In this document: piece after piece, positions 1 to 11,010 of the stretch
How the letters are laid out: each line of letters opens with the position of its first letter
Numbering within the stretch: position 1 is the first letter of the stretch
Assembly: GCF_030052815.1 (NCBI RefSeq)
Contig: NC_079493.1
Coordinates: 122,351,132 to 122,415,131, forward strand
Source of the DNA: Hevea brasiliensis
Lineage: Eukaryota; Streptophyta; Magnoliopsida; Malpighiales; Euphorbiaceae
Direction of reading: 5' to 3'
Length of the DNA stretch: 64,000 bases
The notes under the pieces: model-generated
The model's database searches: none
What the model saw: the letters and a program-made list of their open reading frames with translations, nothing else
Told to the model about the DNA's origin: nothing
Translations under genes and position numbers: made by a program

Positions 1-1377
1 AATGACAGGATAGCAAACTTTGTTATGCAGGTGTCTTCTGAAATTGTGAATCAATGATTTATTTAGCAAGACAGGAGCAGATGGAGAACCATATATGTTC
101 AGATTCATGAAAAGAGATGGGTGCTAAAGAATTATGTGATACTGTGAAGCAAGCTCCTGCCTGCAGGATGTAAAGAAATAAGAATCAGACAATTGTATAT
201 CTATCTCTTCAGCAACTTCACTGTAATAATATTAGAAACTCTCTTCTACAGTTCAAATGGCTTAAACATGAAAATCATCTGATATGTTGTTTTGCTGATT
301 GATTGTCCCGTCTCATTAGAAGAAAGAATTATCACTACTACAATGATTTTAAGTTTTAAGATCAGTAATAACAGAGACAAGACTGAAATTAACAAATGAA
401 AAACATAATCTATCATATTAAAAAAGTATGATGTTTGCAAAAACAGGTCCATTCCCTTGCTTGAATCCATTTCAATTTCAGAATATTGTGAATTTAAATT
501 TTAATAATAGCTTTAATAATGCAATCAAAAGCTTGCAAAGATTAATAAATGATGATTGCATTTAATTGGTAATGAATTGATCTACTTAATTACCTGCACA
601 TTAAATTAGTGACTAAGCTTGGAAACGCGTGTCCGAAGATTGAAGTGAACACCTCCATAACTATTTTAATTATATTCAATATAAACCTTTTTTTTTTACA
701 TAATTAATTTTTTTAAAAAAAATAATATTTTTATTTGATAGAAACTCGGAAGATTAAATAGTAATTAGTCGGCTATAAAATCGTAAATAGCTCTTCTCGT
801 TTTTCACTACAAAAGTAATAAATATTAAAATAAATATAAAAAGATTTTAATTTAAAACTTACTGTAAGAATGATAATGGGTTATATATTTTTTAAATATA
901 AATATGTTTATATTTAAAAAATAATATTTTATTAAATTTAAATAAAATAAATTTTTTTATTGAATATTTATTATTTCAATTTATTTATTTAAATAATTAT
1001 ATATATATTTATAATATATTTATGATTTTTTATATATTATATATTTGAAATAAACAGAATTTGAATATTTTATTAATTTATTAATTAAAATTTTAAAATA
1101 TAAATTATCAATTAAAATATATATAATTAAATAGGTTTGATCATTATTTAAACAACAACAATAATAAATTTGATATGATTTTTAATAATCTAAAATAAAT
1201 TTTAATTAAATTTAAAATGTTTAAATATTAAAAATATTATTTAAATTTTAAATAGAATAATTTTTGCAATACTCAATCTGTTATCCTTCGTAATTAAAAA
1301 TTAAAAAAAAATATTAACTATTTATTTTTATTTGGTGGTGAAAAACTTAAATTAAATTATAAAATCATTAATAAGTT

Positions 1378-1454
<77 letters not shown>

Positions 1455-1744
1455 TTTTCTATGGGAGATTTGGCAAATTGTAGTCCAGTTCTTTGAGAAA
1501 CTAGAAGAACGGCTTTAATTGAGCGACCTACACCGACCTTCATTATTAATCTTCTTAAGTTTAGAATATGACTAGTGATTTCTCATGTTTCATTCGTTTC
1601 CTTTTTTTTTTTTTTAATTTTCATTTCCTTTTTTATATAATTAATTAATTAATTAATTTTATAAGAAACTCACAAAATACACAATCTGGCCTGCATAATA
1701 CCACTCATAAAAATTTTAAATACATAATTTAAACTATTTAATAT
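1..1744. other. AT-rich intergenic region, no gene recognised
   Basis: I find no coding region with recognisable protein features here. The first 600 bases have more balanced composition and could belong to an untranslated region or intron of a gene outside the window, but no splice-linked frame can be shown. From about 660 onward the sequence is A/T runs and low-complexity DNA. Confidence 0.6.
1381..1449. repeat. (AT)n microsatellite
   Basis: An uninterrupted AT dinucleotide run of about 69 bases. It lies in intergenic DNA about 300 bases before the solo LTR. The Tyr-Ile repeat that it encodes in reverse is a by-product of the repeat and not a protein. Confidence 0.98.
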
Positions 1745-1749
1745 AGGAC
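1745..1749. repeat. Target site duplication AGGAC, left copy (solo LTR)
   Basis: The five bases AGGAC directly precede the TG end of the solo LTR and recur at 14280-14284 directly after its CA end. This is the 5-bp duplication expected from an LTR-retrotransposon integrase. It shows that the two LTR pieces at 1750-3591 and 13508-14279 are one insertion. Confidence 0.95.
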
Positions 1750-3591
1750 TGTAACACCCCAAAATTTTATTATTTATGAGTATTTTTGGTATTTTAATTT
1801 TATTTGAATTTTAGGAATTTTTTTGAGATTTTTCGGATTTTAAAAATCGGGTTCGATTTTCCGAAAATATAAACTTTGATGATTTTTAAAAATTAATTTA
1901 AAGACCACGTGGCAAAACTAAAAATATATTTAGAGTCTACGTATTTTTCTGAGTTTTATGAAATTTTTTCGAAATTTTTGGACCTCGTTTTCGGTCCCGA
2001 GGCAGAGTAAAAATTTAAAATTTTGTATCCTGAATCGAACCGACCGAATCGAACCGGACCGGATCGGACCGGTCGAATCGGACCGGCCCTTTTCCTTCTT
2101 CCTTTTTCTTTCCCCGCGCGCCCTCTCCTTTTCTCTCTCGCTTTCTCTCTCCTCCCCTCGCCGCCCGCCTCCCTGCCTCCTCGCCGGGCCGCCTCACCGC
2201 CCCGGCCACCGGCACCGCCTGTAACGGCCGGAAACGCGCGATCTCCTCTACGCGCGCCGCTTCGACTTCCTCGGCCAAATCCGGCCGATCCGGCCACCAA
2301 TTGGACCGGGTCTTGTATCCAAAATCATCTACTCGGCGAGAGCTTTCCATAGACACCAAGAACGCCGAAATCCATCGAGCGGATTGTCCGATTTTTGCTC
2401 GGGAAGATTTTAGCCCATTTCGACTTTTGGGCTAGATTTCTCGAAAACCGTGAATCCCACAAGAAAACCGAGGCCACCAGCATGCTCCATTCGTTGAGAG
2501 CTTCGCAACGACATAAATTTCGAATTTTTCCGACACCGTTTTTCGGTGGGTCCCACGGAACTTCGCAGTGTGTTTTCGAGCATTAAATGAGCTTAGAAAA
2601 TTCTGAAAAATTTATGTACTAACCCCCGTGTTATGGGCTTCGTGTAGGTATCCTCGATTCGCGGAAATTCGACAGTTGATCGGGTCTACAAATTTCGGGC
2701 CGATGGACTGCACTCGAAAAGTCTCCGAATTGGGCCGAGGTTTTGGCTAGCCCCCCATTGTCAGACGTCCCGAGCGCGTTCCCAAAGTCGGAATCGGCAA
2801 AGGTAAACCCGAACCTTGCTTTTTCGTAATTTTCTAGTGCTTAAATAGGATTAAAAATCCATAAAATATTCGTGGTAGCTTAGAAAATTACGATTCTTTT
2901 TGCAATAGCCTAGTAATATTGCTAAGGACCGCGGGGCAAAGTTTTATAATTTTTAGAGCTTGTTTGGGCAGTTTTTGCAAAAATAATCAATAATAAGGAC
3001 TAAATTGAAATTTTGCGTATTGTGATGGATGATTGATTTGATGGGCCCAGGAGGGGTTGTGTGATATGATTGAACTGTTGATATATGGATTGTGAATATA
3101 GAAGTGCGTTTTTAGCCCTTTTGCAGGTTGGGTAGGTCCTAGGTATAGGGGAGACTCTGCCGGATTTTCGGCACGACTTAGGACGTAATTGGTTTTTTTC
3201 TTTGTTTGTATTGAGTCAGATTGTATTAAATAAATGTAATATGATTGTCAGGTGAGCCGGGACAGCCTTCTTCCTCCGCCCAGCCGCCACAGTAATTTGT
3301 CGTCAAGTCTGTGAGTAAAATATTAATTTTTAATTGTAATTTCGATATTATTATATGTTCAGCATGCCCATGCATCACTTATATGCATATATTTATGTAG
3401 TTAAACTCTAGGCACGATTTATGTTGCATTCATAACTGTTAATATGCCATGGATGTTGTTGTGGTAATTTGGAGCAGTGTGCGTGCGTTGGCGTGCGTGT
3501 GATGTGGTGTGGACTATGGATAGGACGGGGTAGTCACGGCTTGAGTAATTCGCTGGGACCCGTTCCTTCGAGGGGTAGTCACGGCTTGAGT
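1750..3591 (+). mobile_element. Solo LTR, 5' part (Ty3/gypsy family), interrupted
   Basis: This begins TGTAACACCCC and is the first 1842 bases of an LTR read on the + strand. It is the reverse complement of the LTRs of the element that interrupts it. The first ~770 bases include a GC-rich stretch (about 2036-2290) with repeated ACCGG/ATCGG motifs and a long pyrimidine-rich run; the rest matches all other LTR copies in the window. The LTR is broken at 3591 by a full-length relative and resumes at 13508. No internal region or second LTR is present, so it is a solo LTR, the usual product of unequal recombination between two LTRs. Joined length is about 2.61 kb. Confidence 0.93.
3587..3591. repeat. 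Target site duplication TGAGT, left copy (element 1)
   Basis: TGAGT precedes the inserted element and is repeated at 13503-13507 directly after it. Removing one copy and the element restores the continuous solo-LTR sequence, as seen by comparison with the other LTR copies. Confidence 0.95.
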
Positions 3592-6051
3592 TGTCACGAC
3601 CCAACCTATGGGCCGGACCGGCATTAGGACCTGGGCCAGCCTAAAGCCCCCGAGGCCCGTAGTAAGCCTAACTGTTCATTTACCCAATTCTAAGGCCCAT
3701 TTGGGCCCAATTTCAAGAAAACAAACGGACAGAGTCCGGCCATAAAATGGACTTACCAACGGGGAGTTTTTGACTCACCCGACCTGTAAACACAATAAAC
3801 AATCCATTGGGGAGCTCAGCTCACCCTCCACATACTCATCAACATAATAATAAATGGGAGCTCAGCTCCCTCATCCAATCCATCAAAACAGACTTAAAAT
3901 ATTAAGTTTACAGGTCCAACATGATAATAATATTACAGACCAAATTCAAATAATTACTGCTAACACATGCGGAAATTCTAGGAGTAAATAAAATTACACA
4001 AATACCGATAAACAACCTGCGAAGTATAAAAGCAGGTTAACCCAGAATAAAATATCCTCCTGCGGCCTGTAAAAATTTTTGAACAGGAGTGAGCGTTCGA
4101 CTCAGAGAGTAAAATATCAATCTTAACTATAATCTCTATAACTATCTGAACTAATGCACCCTGTAGAGTGAAATGCAACATAAACAACATTTTCACATCA
4201 TAACATCAAAAAGGTAATTTGGAGCACTCACACACCCTGTAGTATCAATCATAACATATGGGAGCCGATCCCTATACGACTCTCTTAAATCCAACCCGTG
4301 CCAATGAATTACTCAAGCTCGGACTTCCACTTAATAACCAAATCGAGGGTCCCAAATGAATTACTCAAGCCGTGACTACCCCTCGAAGGAACGGGTCCCA
4401 ATTACTCAAGCCTTGACTACCCCGTCCTATCAATAGTCCACACCACAGCACACGCACGCCAACGCACTCACACTGCTCCAAATTACCACATCAACTTCCA
4501 TGGCACATAAACTGTTATTAATGCAACATAAATCTTGCCTTGAGTTTAACTACATAAATATATGCATATAATTGATGATTGGGCATTCTTAACATATAAT
4601 AATATAGACTTTATAATTAAAATTAATATTTTACTCACAGACTTGACGACAAATTATCATATGCGGCGGAGGAAGAAGGCTGTCCCGCTCACGACAATCA
4701 TATTACATTTATTTAATACAATCTGACTCAATACAAATAAAGAAAAGACCAATTACGCCCTAAGTCGTGTAGAAAATCGCAGAGTCTCCCTATACCTAGG
4801 ACCTACCCAACCCGCAAAAGGGCTAAAAATGCACTTCTATACTCACAATCCATACATCAGCTCAATCATATCACACAGCCCTCCCGCCCATCAAATCAAT
4901 CATCCATCACAATACGCAAAATTTCAATTTAGTCCTTATTATTGATCATTTTTGCAAAACCGCCCAAACAAGCTCTAAAAATTATAAAACTTTGCCTCTG
5001 TCCTTAGCAATATTACTAAGCTATTGCAAAAGAATCGTAATTTTCTAAGCTACCACGAATATTTTATGGATTTTTAATCCTATTTAAGCACTAGAAAATT
5101 ACGTAAAACTAGGTTCGGGTTTACCTTTGCCGATTCCGACTTCGGGGACGCGCTCGGACGTCGACAATGGGGCTAGCCAAAACCTCGCCCAATTCGAGAC
5201 TTTTCCGGCCACGGTCCGTTCGCCCGAAATTTGCGCATCGGCCAATCGCCGAATTTCCGCGAATCGAGGATACCTACACGAAGCCCATAACACGGGGTTA
5301 GCACATAAATTTTTCAGAATTTTCTAAGCTCATTTAATGCTCGAAATTACATCGCGAAGTTCCGTGGGACCCACCAAAAATGGTGTCGGAAAAATTAAAT
5401 TTATGTCGTGCGAAGCTCTCGACGAATGGAGCGTGCTGGTGGCCTCGGTTTCCTCGTGGGATTCACGGTTGCCGAAATCTAGCCCAAAAGTCGAAATGGG
5501 CTAAAATCTTCCCGAGCAAAAATCGGACAAACCGCTCGATGGATTTCGCGTTCTTGGTGTCTATGGAAAGCTCACGAGTAGATGATTTTGACACAATACC
5601 GGTCCAATCGGTGGCGGATCGGCGGATTTGGCCGAGAAATCGAGCGACGCGGCCAGGGAGGGGAGGAGAGAGAAAAGAAAGAGAAAAGAGAGGGACGACG
5701 CGCGGAGAAGAAAAAGGAAAGGGAGCCGGTTCGATTCGACCGTCCGATCCGTCCGGTTTGATTTGGCGGTTCGATTCGAATACAAAATTTTGAATTTTTA
5801 CTGCGCTCGGACCGAAAAACGAGGTTCAAAAATTTCAAAAATTCCGTAAAACTCGTAAAAATACGTAGACTCCAAATATATTTTTAGTTTTGCCACGTGG
5901 TCTTTAAATTAATTTTTAAAAATCATCAAAGTTTATATTTTGGAAAATCGAACCCGATTTTTAAAATCGAAAAATCTCAAAAAATTCCTAAAATTTAAAT
6001 AAAATTAAAATATCAAAAATACTCATAAATAATAAAATTTGGGGTGTTACA
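3592..6051 (-). repeat. Element 1 3' LTR
   Basis: On the + strand it starts TGTCACGACC and ends GGGGTGTTACA, so in element orientation it runs TGTAACACCCC to GGTCGTGACA. It is 2460 bp. It matches the 5' LTR at 11011-13502 over its whole length but has many small losses relative to it, for example near 4304, 4686, 4871 and 5158 (see findings). It carries a 72-codon open frame (about 3978-4196, -) that is also found in the other LTR copies. Confidence 0.94.
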
Positions 6052-6063
6052 TTCTTCCCCTTA
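6052..6063 (-). other. Polypurine tract of element 1
   Basis: Read on the - strand the 12 bases are TAAGGGGAAGAA, directly upstream of the 3' LTR start TGTAACACC. This is the position and composition of the plus-strand primer in LTR retrotransposons. Confidence 0.85.
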
Positions 6064-7808
6064 CGTAAAAATTCGCCCTAATTTTTTACACAAGGCGAAT
6101 AAAACACATGATTATGCATTGAACAAGTAAGGGTACTTGCTACGCATGTCCCGCTCGACTCCTGTGTGCACTCTTCCACCGATCGACTCCTCCACAAAAC
6201 CTTAACCATAGGGATCTGTTTGGATCTCACTGTCTCACTTGGTAGTCCACTATGGCTACAGTCGCTCCTCAAATGTCAAGTTCTCTTTAGCTCTATCACA
6301 TCCGGTGCAAAGACATGAGAAGGATCAGGAATGTATTTCCAGAGCATGGAGATGTGAAACACGGGATGAACGTGAGAAAGGTTGGGTGGTAGCTCAAACA
6401 GGTAGGCAACTGCTCCAGCTCTATCACTAACCTCAAAAGGTCAGATATACCGACGTGCCAACTTGCCCTTCTTTCCAAATCTCATGACTCCTTCATTGGA
6501 GAAACCTTCAGAATACATAGTCGCCATCGCAAACTCCACATCCCTCCGTCTGGGTCCGCATAACTCTTACGCCTCTTGAAAGCCGCCCTCGTTCTCGATT
6601 AAAGGAACTAACTCTGAAGTGTACTGCACTAGGTCTACATCATGCACTTTCGCTTCCCCCATTTCTGTCCAACACAGAGGAGACCTACACTTTCTTCCAT
6701 ATACTGCCTCATAGGGTGCCAACCCTATGCTGGAGTGATAATCGTTGTTGTAGGCAAACTCCACGAGCTAGTCGCTCATCCCATCGACCTCCAAAATCCA
6801 AGACACTCATGCGAAGCATGTCTTCGATGTTTGGATCGTCCTTTCGATTTGTCCGTCTGTCGAGGGTGGAAGGTCGCATCAAGTTCAATCAGTGTGCCAA
6901 GTGCCTCCCGCAACTTTCTCCAAAACCGAGAAGTGAATCGGGCCCTCTGCCGATATTATGGAAGGAACTCCATGCAATCGACTATTTCTCGAATGTAGAG
7001 CCGCATACTGTGCCACAGTATGTAGTCTTTACAGTAAGAAGTGAGCTGATTTGGTCAAGCGGTCTACAATTACCCATATCGAGTCATATCCTCGCGTGGT
7101 ACGAGGCAACCCACCACAAAATCCATAGTAATCATTTCCCACTTCCATTACGGGATAGGGAGCTCTTGTAGCTTCCCCGACGGTCTCTCGTGTTCAAACT
7201 TCACCTTCCGACAAGTCAAGCACTTGGACACAAAGTCGCTATGTCTCTCTTCATGCCATTCCACCGTAGCTATCTTTCACATCATGGTACATCTTGGTGG
7301 AACACAGGTGGATCTTGTCTGATGTATAGTGTGCCTCTTGCATGATTTCATTCCCGAGGTTGTCCACATCGGGCACACATATCCTAGAACCTTGCACTAG
7401 GGCGCCATCATTGGCAAATCTAAACTCACCACCTTCACCTTGTACTCTTTCTATGATCTTCATCAATTGTTGGTCTCGTGGCCGGGAAACTCTAACTCTG
7501 TCCCTCAAGTCCGCCTCACCGAAAAGTGAGCCAACAATACCCCTCATCCGAAAGATCTAGGATTAGACCTTGATCCATCAACTCATGTACTTCTGAATCA
7601 ATGGTCTTTTCTCTGCTGAAATGTGCGCCAAACCGCTGTAAGATTTTCTCGCTCAAGGCATCCGCCACAACATTGGCCTTCCTGTGGTGGTACCGATGGT
7701 GCAATCATAGTCTTTCGTAAGCTCCATCCATCTCCTCTGTCTCAAGTTTAAATCCTCTGTTGGAAGATGTACTTTAAACTCTTGTGGTCGGTGTATATCT
7801 CGCACACT
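6064..7808 (-). pseudogene. Element 1 integrase and end of RNase H, frame-broken
   Basis: Pieces of one integrase can be read in several frames on the - strand. The piece at about 7251-7547 has the linker after RNase H and the start of the zinc-binding region. The piece at 6567-6764 has the integrase-core signature EFAYNNDYHSSIG followed by PYEAVYGRKCRSP. The piece at about 6420-6540 contains FGKKGKLA, and the piece near 6150-6210 contains VLWRSRSVEECT, the usual C-terminal end of plant gypsy polyproteins. These follow RT in the correct order. The frameshifts may be real decay or consensus errors, because small losses at CAG/CTG-like sites are common in this element family here. Confidence 0.8.
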
Positions 7809-9467
7809 TCACCGCATGTAGTGTCTCCGCATTTTAAGTGCAAAGACTACAGCCGCCATTTCCAAATCATGGGTGGGGTAGTTCTGCTCATGCCTCTTCG
7901 GCTGCCTTGAAGCATAAGCCACTACCTTTCCATTCTGCATCAAAACGCACCCTAGGCCAACTCTGGAGGCGTCACAGTACACGGCGTATCCTTCACCACT
8001 CACAGGTAGTGTCAACACAGGGGCAGTGGTTAGACACTCCTTGAGCTTCTGGAAACTCACCTCACAGTCATCTGTCCAAATGAATGGAACATTCTTCCTG
8101 GTCAACTTAGTTAGGGGAGCCGCTATCTTGGAGAAATCTTGCACAAAACGCCTGTAGTAGCCAGCTAAACCCAGAAAACTTCGCACCTCAGTGACTGTTG
8201 TAGGCCTAAGCCAATCGATTCTGACTTCAATTTTCTTGGGATCCACTTGAATACCGTCACTTGAAACCACGTGTCCCAAGAATGAGATGCTTTCTAGCCA
8301 AAATTCACATTTTGAAAATTTGGCATATAGCTGGTGCTCCCTCAACGTCTGCAACACCATCCTCAAGTGCCACACGTGTTCTTCCTCGGTCTGAGAATAT
8401 ACCAAAATGTCATCTATGAATACGATGACAAAACGATCCAAAAATGGCTTGAACACCCTGTTCATCAAGTCCATAAAGGCTGCTGGTGCATTAGTGAGTC
8501 CAAAAGACATCACCAAAAACTCATAATGACCATACCTTCTCCTGAATGCCGTTTTGGACACGTCCTCATTCCTGATTCTCAATTGATGGTAGCCTGACCG
8601 CAGGTCTATCTTGGAAAAGAATCTAGCTCCTTGGAGCTGATCAAACAAATCATCGATCCGAGGAAGTGGATACTTATTCTTCACAGTCACCTTGTTCAGC
8701 TGTCTGTAGTCGATACACAACCTCAATGACCCATCCTTCTTTCTCACAAATAGAACAGGAGCACCCCAGGGTGAAGTGCTCGGACGTATGAAACCCTTGT
8801 CCAAAAGCTCCTGTAGTTGCTCCTTCAGCTCTTTCAATTCTGCTGGTGCCATCCTGTAAGGTGGCATGGATATGGGGTTTGTACCCGGCACAACATCAAT
8901 ACAAAACTCTATTTCCCTTCCTGGTGGCAACCCTGGAAGCTCCTCTGGGAAGACATCCATAAATTCTCTGACAACAGGAACATTTCCCATGCTGACACCT
9001 TCTACAGATGTATCTCTCACCAATGCCAAATACCCTTGGCATCCACGCCTCAACATTTTTCTGGCACTAATTGCTGACACCAAATTATATGGAGCCACGC
9101 TCCTGTCACCATCAAAGCTAAACTCTTCCACACCAGGTATGTGGAAATACACCTTTTTGTTCCTGCAGTCTAAGGTGGCATAATGAGTTGCCAACCAGTC
9201 CATCCCCAGGATTACATCGAAATCCATTACTGGTAGAGGAACCAAGTCTGCTGGGAGGATCTTTCCATCCACAACCACTGGGCTACCCGGAAATACCATG
9301 TCTACATCTATGTTGTCACTAAGTGGGGTAGCTACCGACAAAGGGCACTCTAAAGTTGTAGGGTTTCTACCCAACCTCATGGCAAACACAGGGGAGACAA
9401 ATGAGTGCGTAGCACCATGATCTATCAATACACGAGCCTCATAAGAATGACTGAAGAATACCGCCAC
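7809..9467 (-). CDS. Element 1 protease-reverse transcriptase-RNase H polyprotein (partial)
   Basis: A 552-codon open frame. Residues about 15-22 read IDHGATHS, the retroviral-type aspartic protease site, with His where most gypsy proteases have Ser or Thr after Asp. The RT region includes [17 protein letters not shown] and the catalytic FIDDILVYS near residue 350 (the YxDD-type box). An RNase H-like segment starts near residue 485 with YAVYCDAS. The frame stops at 7809 inside RNase H, where relatives continue, so the polyprotein is truncated or frameshifted there. The first in-frame ATG lies inside the expected gag-pol junction, so the true start is further upstream. Role: copies the element RNA into DNA in virus-like particles. 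Confidence 0.9.
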   Translation of the reverse strand: MAVFFSHSYEARVLIDHGATHSFVSPVFAMRLGRNPTTLECPLSVATPLSDNIDVDMVFPGSPVVVDGKILPADLVPLPVMDFDVILGMDWLATHYATLDCRNKKVYFHIPGVEEFSFDGDRSVAPYNLVSAISARKMLRRGCQGYLALVRDTSVEGVSMGNVPVVREFMDVFPEELPGLPPGREIEFCIDVVPGTNPISMPPYRMAPAELKELKEQLQELLDKGFIRPSTSPWGAPVLFVRKKDGSLRLCIDYRQLNKVTVKNKYPLPRIDDLFDQLQGARFFSKIDLRSGYHQLRIRNEDVSKTAFRRRYGHYEFLVMSFGLTNAPAAFMDLMNRVFKPFLDRFVIVFIDDILVYSQTEEEHVWHLRMVLQTLREHQLYAKFSKCEFWLESISFLGHVVSSDGIQVDPKKIEVRIDWLRPTTVTEVRSFLGLAGYYRRFVQDFSKIAAPLTKLTRKNVPFIWTDDCEVSFQKLKECLTTAPVLTLPVSGEGYAVYCDASRVGLGCVLMQNGKVVAYASRQPKRHEQNYPTHDLEMAAVVFALKMRRHYMR

Positions 9468-10830
9468 AACCGCATTTGAAGCTTGAGCATCCCGTGGGTC
9501 GTGGTGAAAACCCGAGCTTGACCCCTACCCCGAGTGGCGTAACCACGACATCGACTTCTACCTCGACCGCCTCCAAATCCACGCCCCTTGTCCTCGGCCT
9601 GGCATCCGAATCGATCGCCGCCATGTTGGAAGCACCGGATACAATCGCCGAGGAACATTCGCAATGAACCCCGTGACCCCATCCGTGGCTCACTGAACAT
9701 GGGGCATTCTCTAGCAAAGTGACCGGTTGGCCACACTGAAGCATACTCGATCCCATCAAACAAGGTCACGAATGTCCTCTTCCACACTGCGTGCACAAGG
9801 TGCCAAGGAGGATCTGAACTGCACCTAATCGCCAGATTTCGAATCGTGACCACCGCTGATCCGCACTCGTCTCAATCCTCGTGGTCCGTGGTTCAAACCA
9901 CTTCTCTTGCTCCTACCCTTTCCTCTGTAATTACCACGCCACCACCGTCCGAGTACCCATGGAAGGGACACCGAGGAACCCTTCGCCTGCTTTTTCTTTG
10001 CTCTTTCATTGTCATCCACAAAGATAATCGATCTCAATCTGTCTAGCTCGATCAACCACCACATCAAAAGATCGATCCGACATCATGGCTGTGTTCGCAT
10101 ACCTCTGTCAAGCCCCTTTAGGAACCTCTTCACCTTCATAGTTTCGTAGCTACTGCTGTAGGGGCATATCTGCTCAATTCGTAAATTCTCAGAGCATATT
10201 CATCTACTGCACTGCCATTCGTCTTAAGGCCTCAAAGGCCCACCGCTTCGATCTCTCAAGCTTTCGCACAAACCGATTGATAAAAGTTCCACAACCGAGC
10301 CCATGTCAAACCCTCCATCCGGTAACACGTAGTCATTAATCCATTGGCTAGGCATGGGCCCCATGACATGCTGCATACACTCTATCAATCTTCTATCACC
10401 AATCAGACTGCTCTCGCCGTCATAGAATCCGTAAACCGATATGCATCGTCGACACATCATAAGTACCGTGCACCAACTTCTTAAAATTTATGATCTGCTT
10501 GTAAGGTTCCCCTCTTGTGCGGTGGATCTGCCGCTTTGGAGGGTGGACCATATCTCGCGCCATCATGTCGATGGTTCTCTCGCACCGGCTAGAGTAGCTG
10601 CCATGGGGTCCATAGGACCCTTTGCCATGAAAGACTGTTCCTGAACTGTGGGTAGCTGCTCTTCTACTTGAGCAGCTCTAGGCCTCCTACCCCGCCTCCT
10701 CGGGGCAGGCGCCTCATCCTGTGCTGACACCTCGTCAGGCACATCCGCTCTAGTGCGATGGCGGCTCTCTTGCTTCTACGCATTTTCACGAAATTCAGCA
10801 AAGATTAGCCCACAAAATTCAAAACTGCAC
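9468..10830 (-). pseudogene. Element 1 gag, frame-broken
   Basis: Gag-like pieces are visible in different - strand frames. A piece at about 10230-10450 reads GDRRLIECMQHVMGPMPSQW, a segment typical of plant gypsy capsids. Near 9830-10030 DDNERAKKKQAKGSS precedes a basic Arg/Gly-rich stretch. Near 9700-9730 GHFARECPMF is the second half of a CCHC zinc knuckle whose first Cys is disturbed. Upstream (10480-10800) a Pro/Arg-rich N-terminal part can be read. The order capsid, knuckle, protease is normal for gag-pol. The frame breaks are many but small. Confidence 0.75.
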
Positions 10831-10994
10831 ATTGCACAGCTCTATAGACTCATATTTACACACAATATATGAAGCAGAAACTAGAAGCAAAGACGACAAT
10901 GCAAGACGAATATGGACCCTATTTTTCCGCATGTGACTCCTAGTAGACTCTTCCCAACACTTAGACAATTTTTCCCTAAGAATCTGGAGCCTAA

Positions 10995-11006
10995 GCTCTG
11001 ATACCA
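10995..11006 (-). other. Primer binding site (initiator-Met tRNA) of element 1
   Basis: The - strand reads TGGTATCAGAGC four bases downstream of the 5' LTR end. This is the standard plant LTR-element PBS complementary to the 3' end of initiator methionine tRNA. It fixes the element's orientation and the inner border of its 5' LTR. Confidence 0.93.
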
Positions 11007-11010
11007 CATT

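Noticed and set aside
1352..1543. Open frame with a Tyr-Ile repeat
   Set aside because: It is the translation of the (AT)n microsatellite.
1956..2359. Overlapping Arg/Pro-rich open frames on both strands
   Set aside because: They come from the GC-rich part of the solo LTR; several frames are open at once because of composition, and none resembles a protein family.
5380..5849. Overlapping open frames within the 3' LTR of element 1
   Set aside because: Same GC-rich LTR region; the equivalent frames in the 5' LTR (12876-13277) are disrupted differently.
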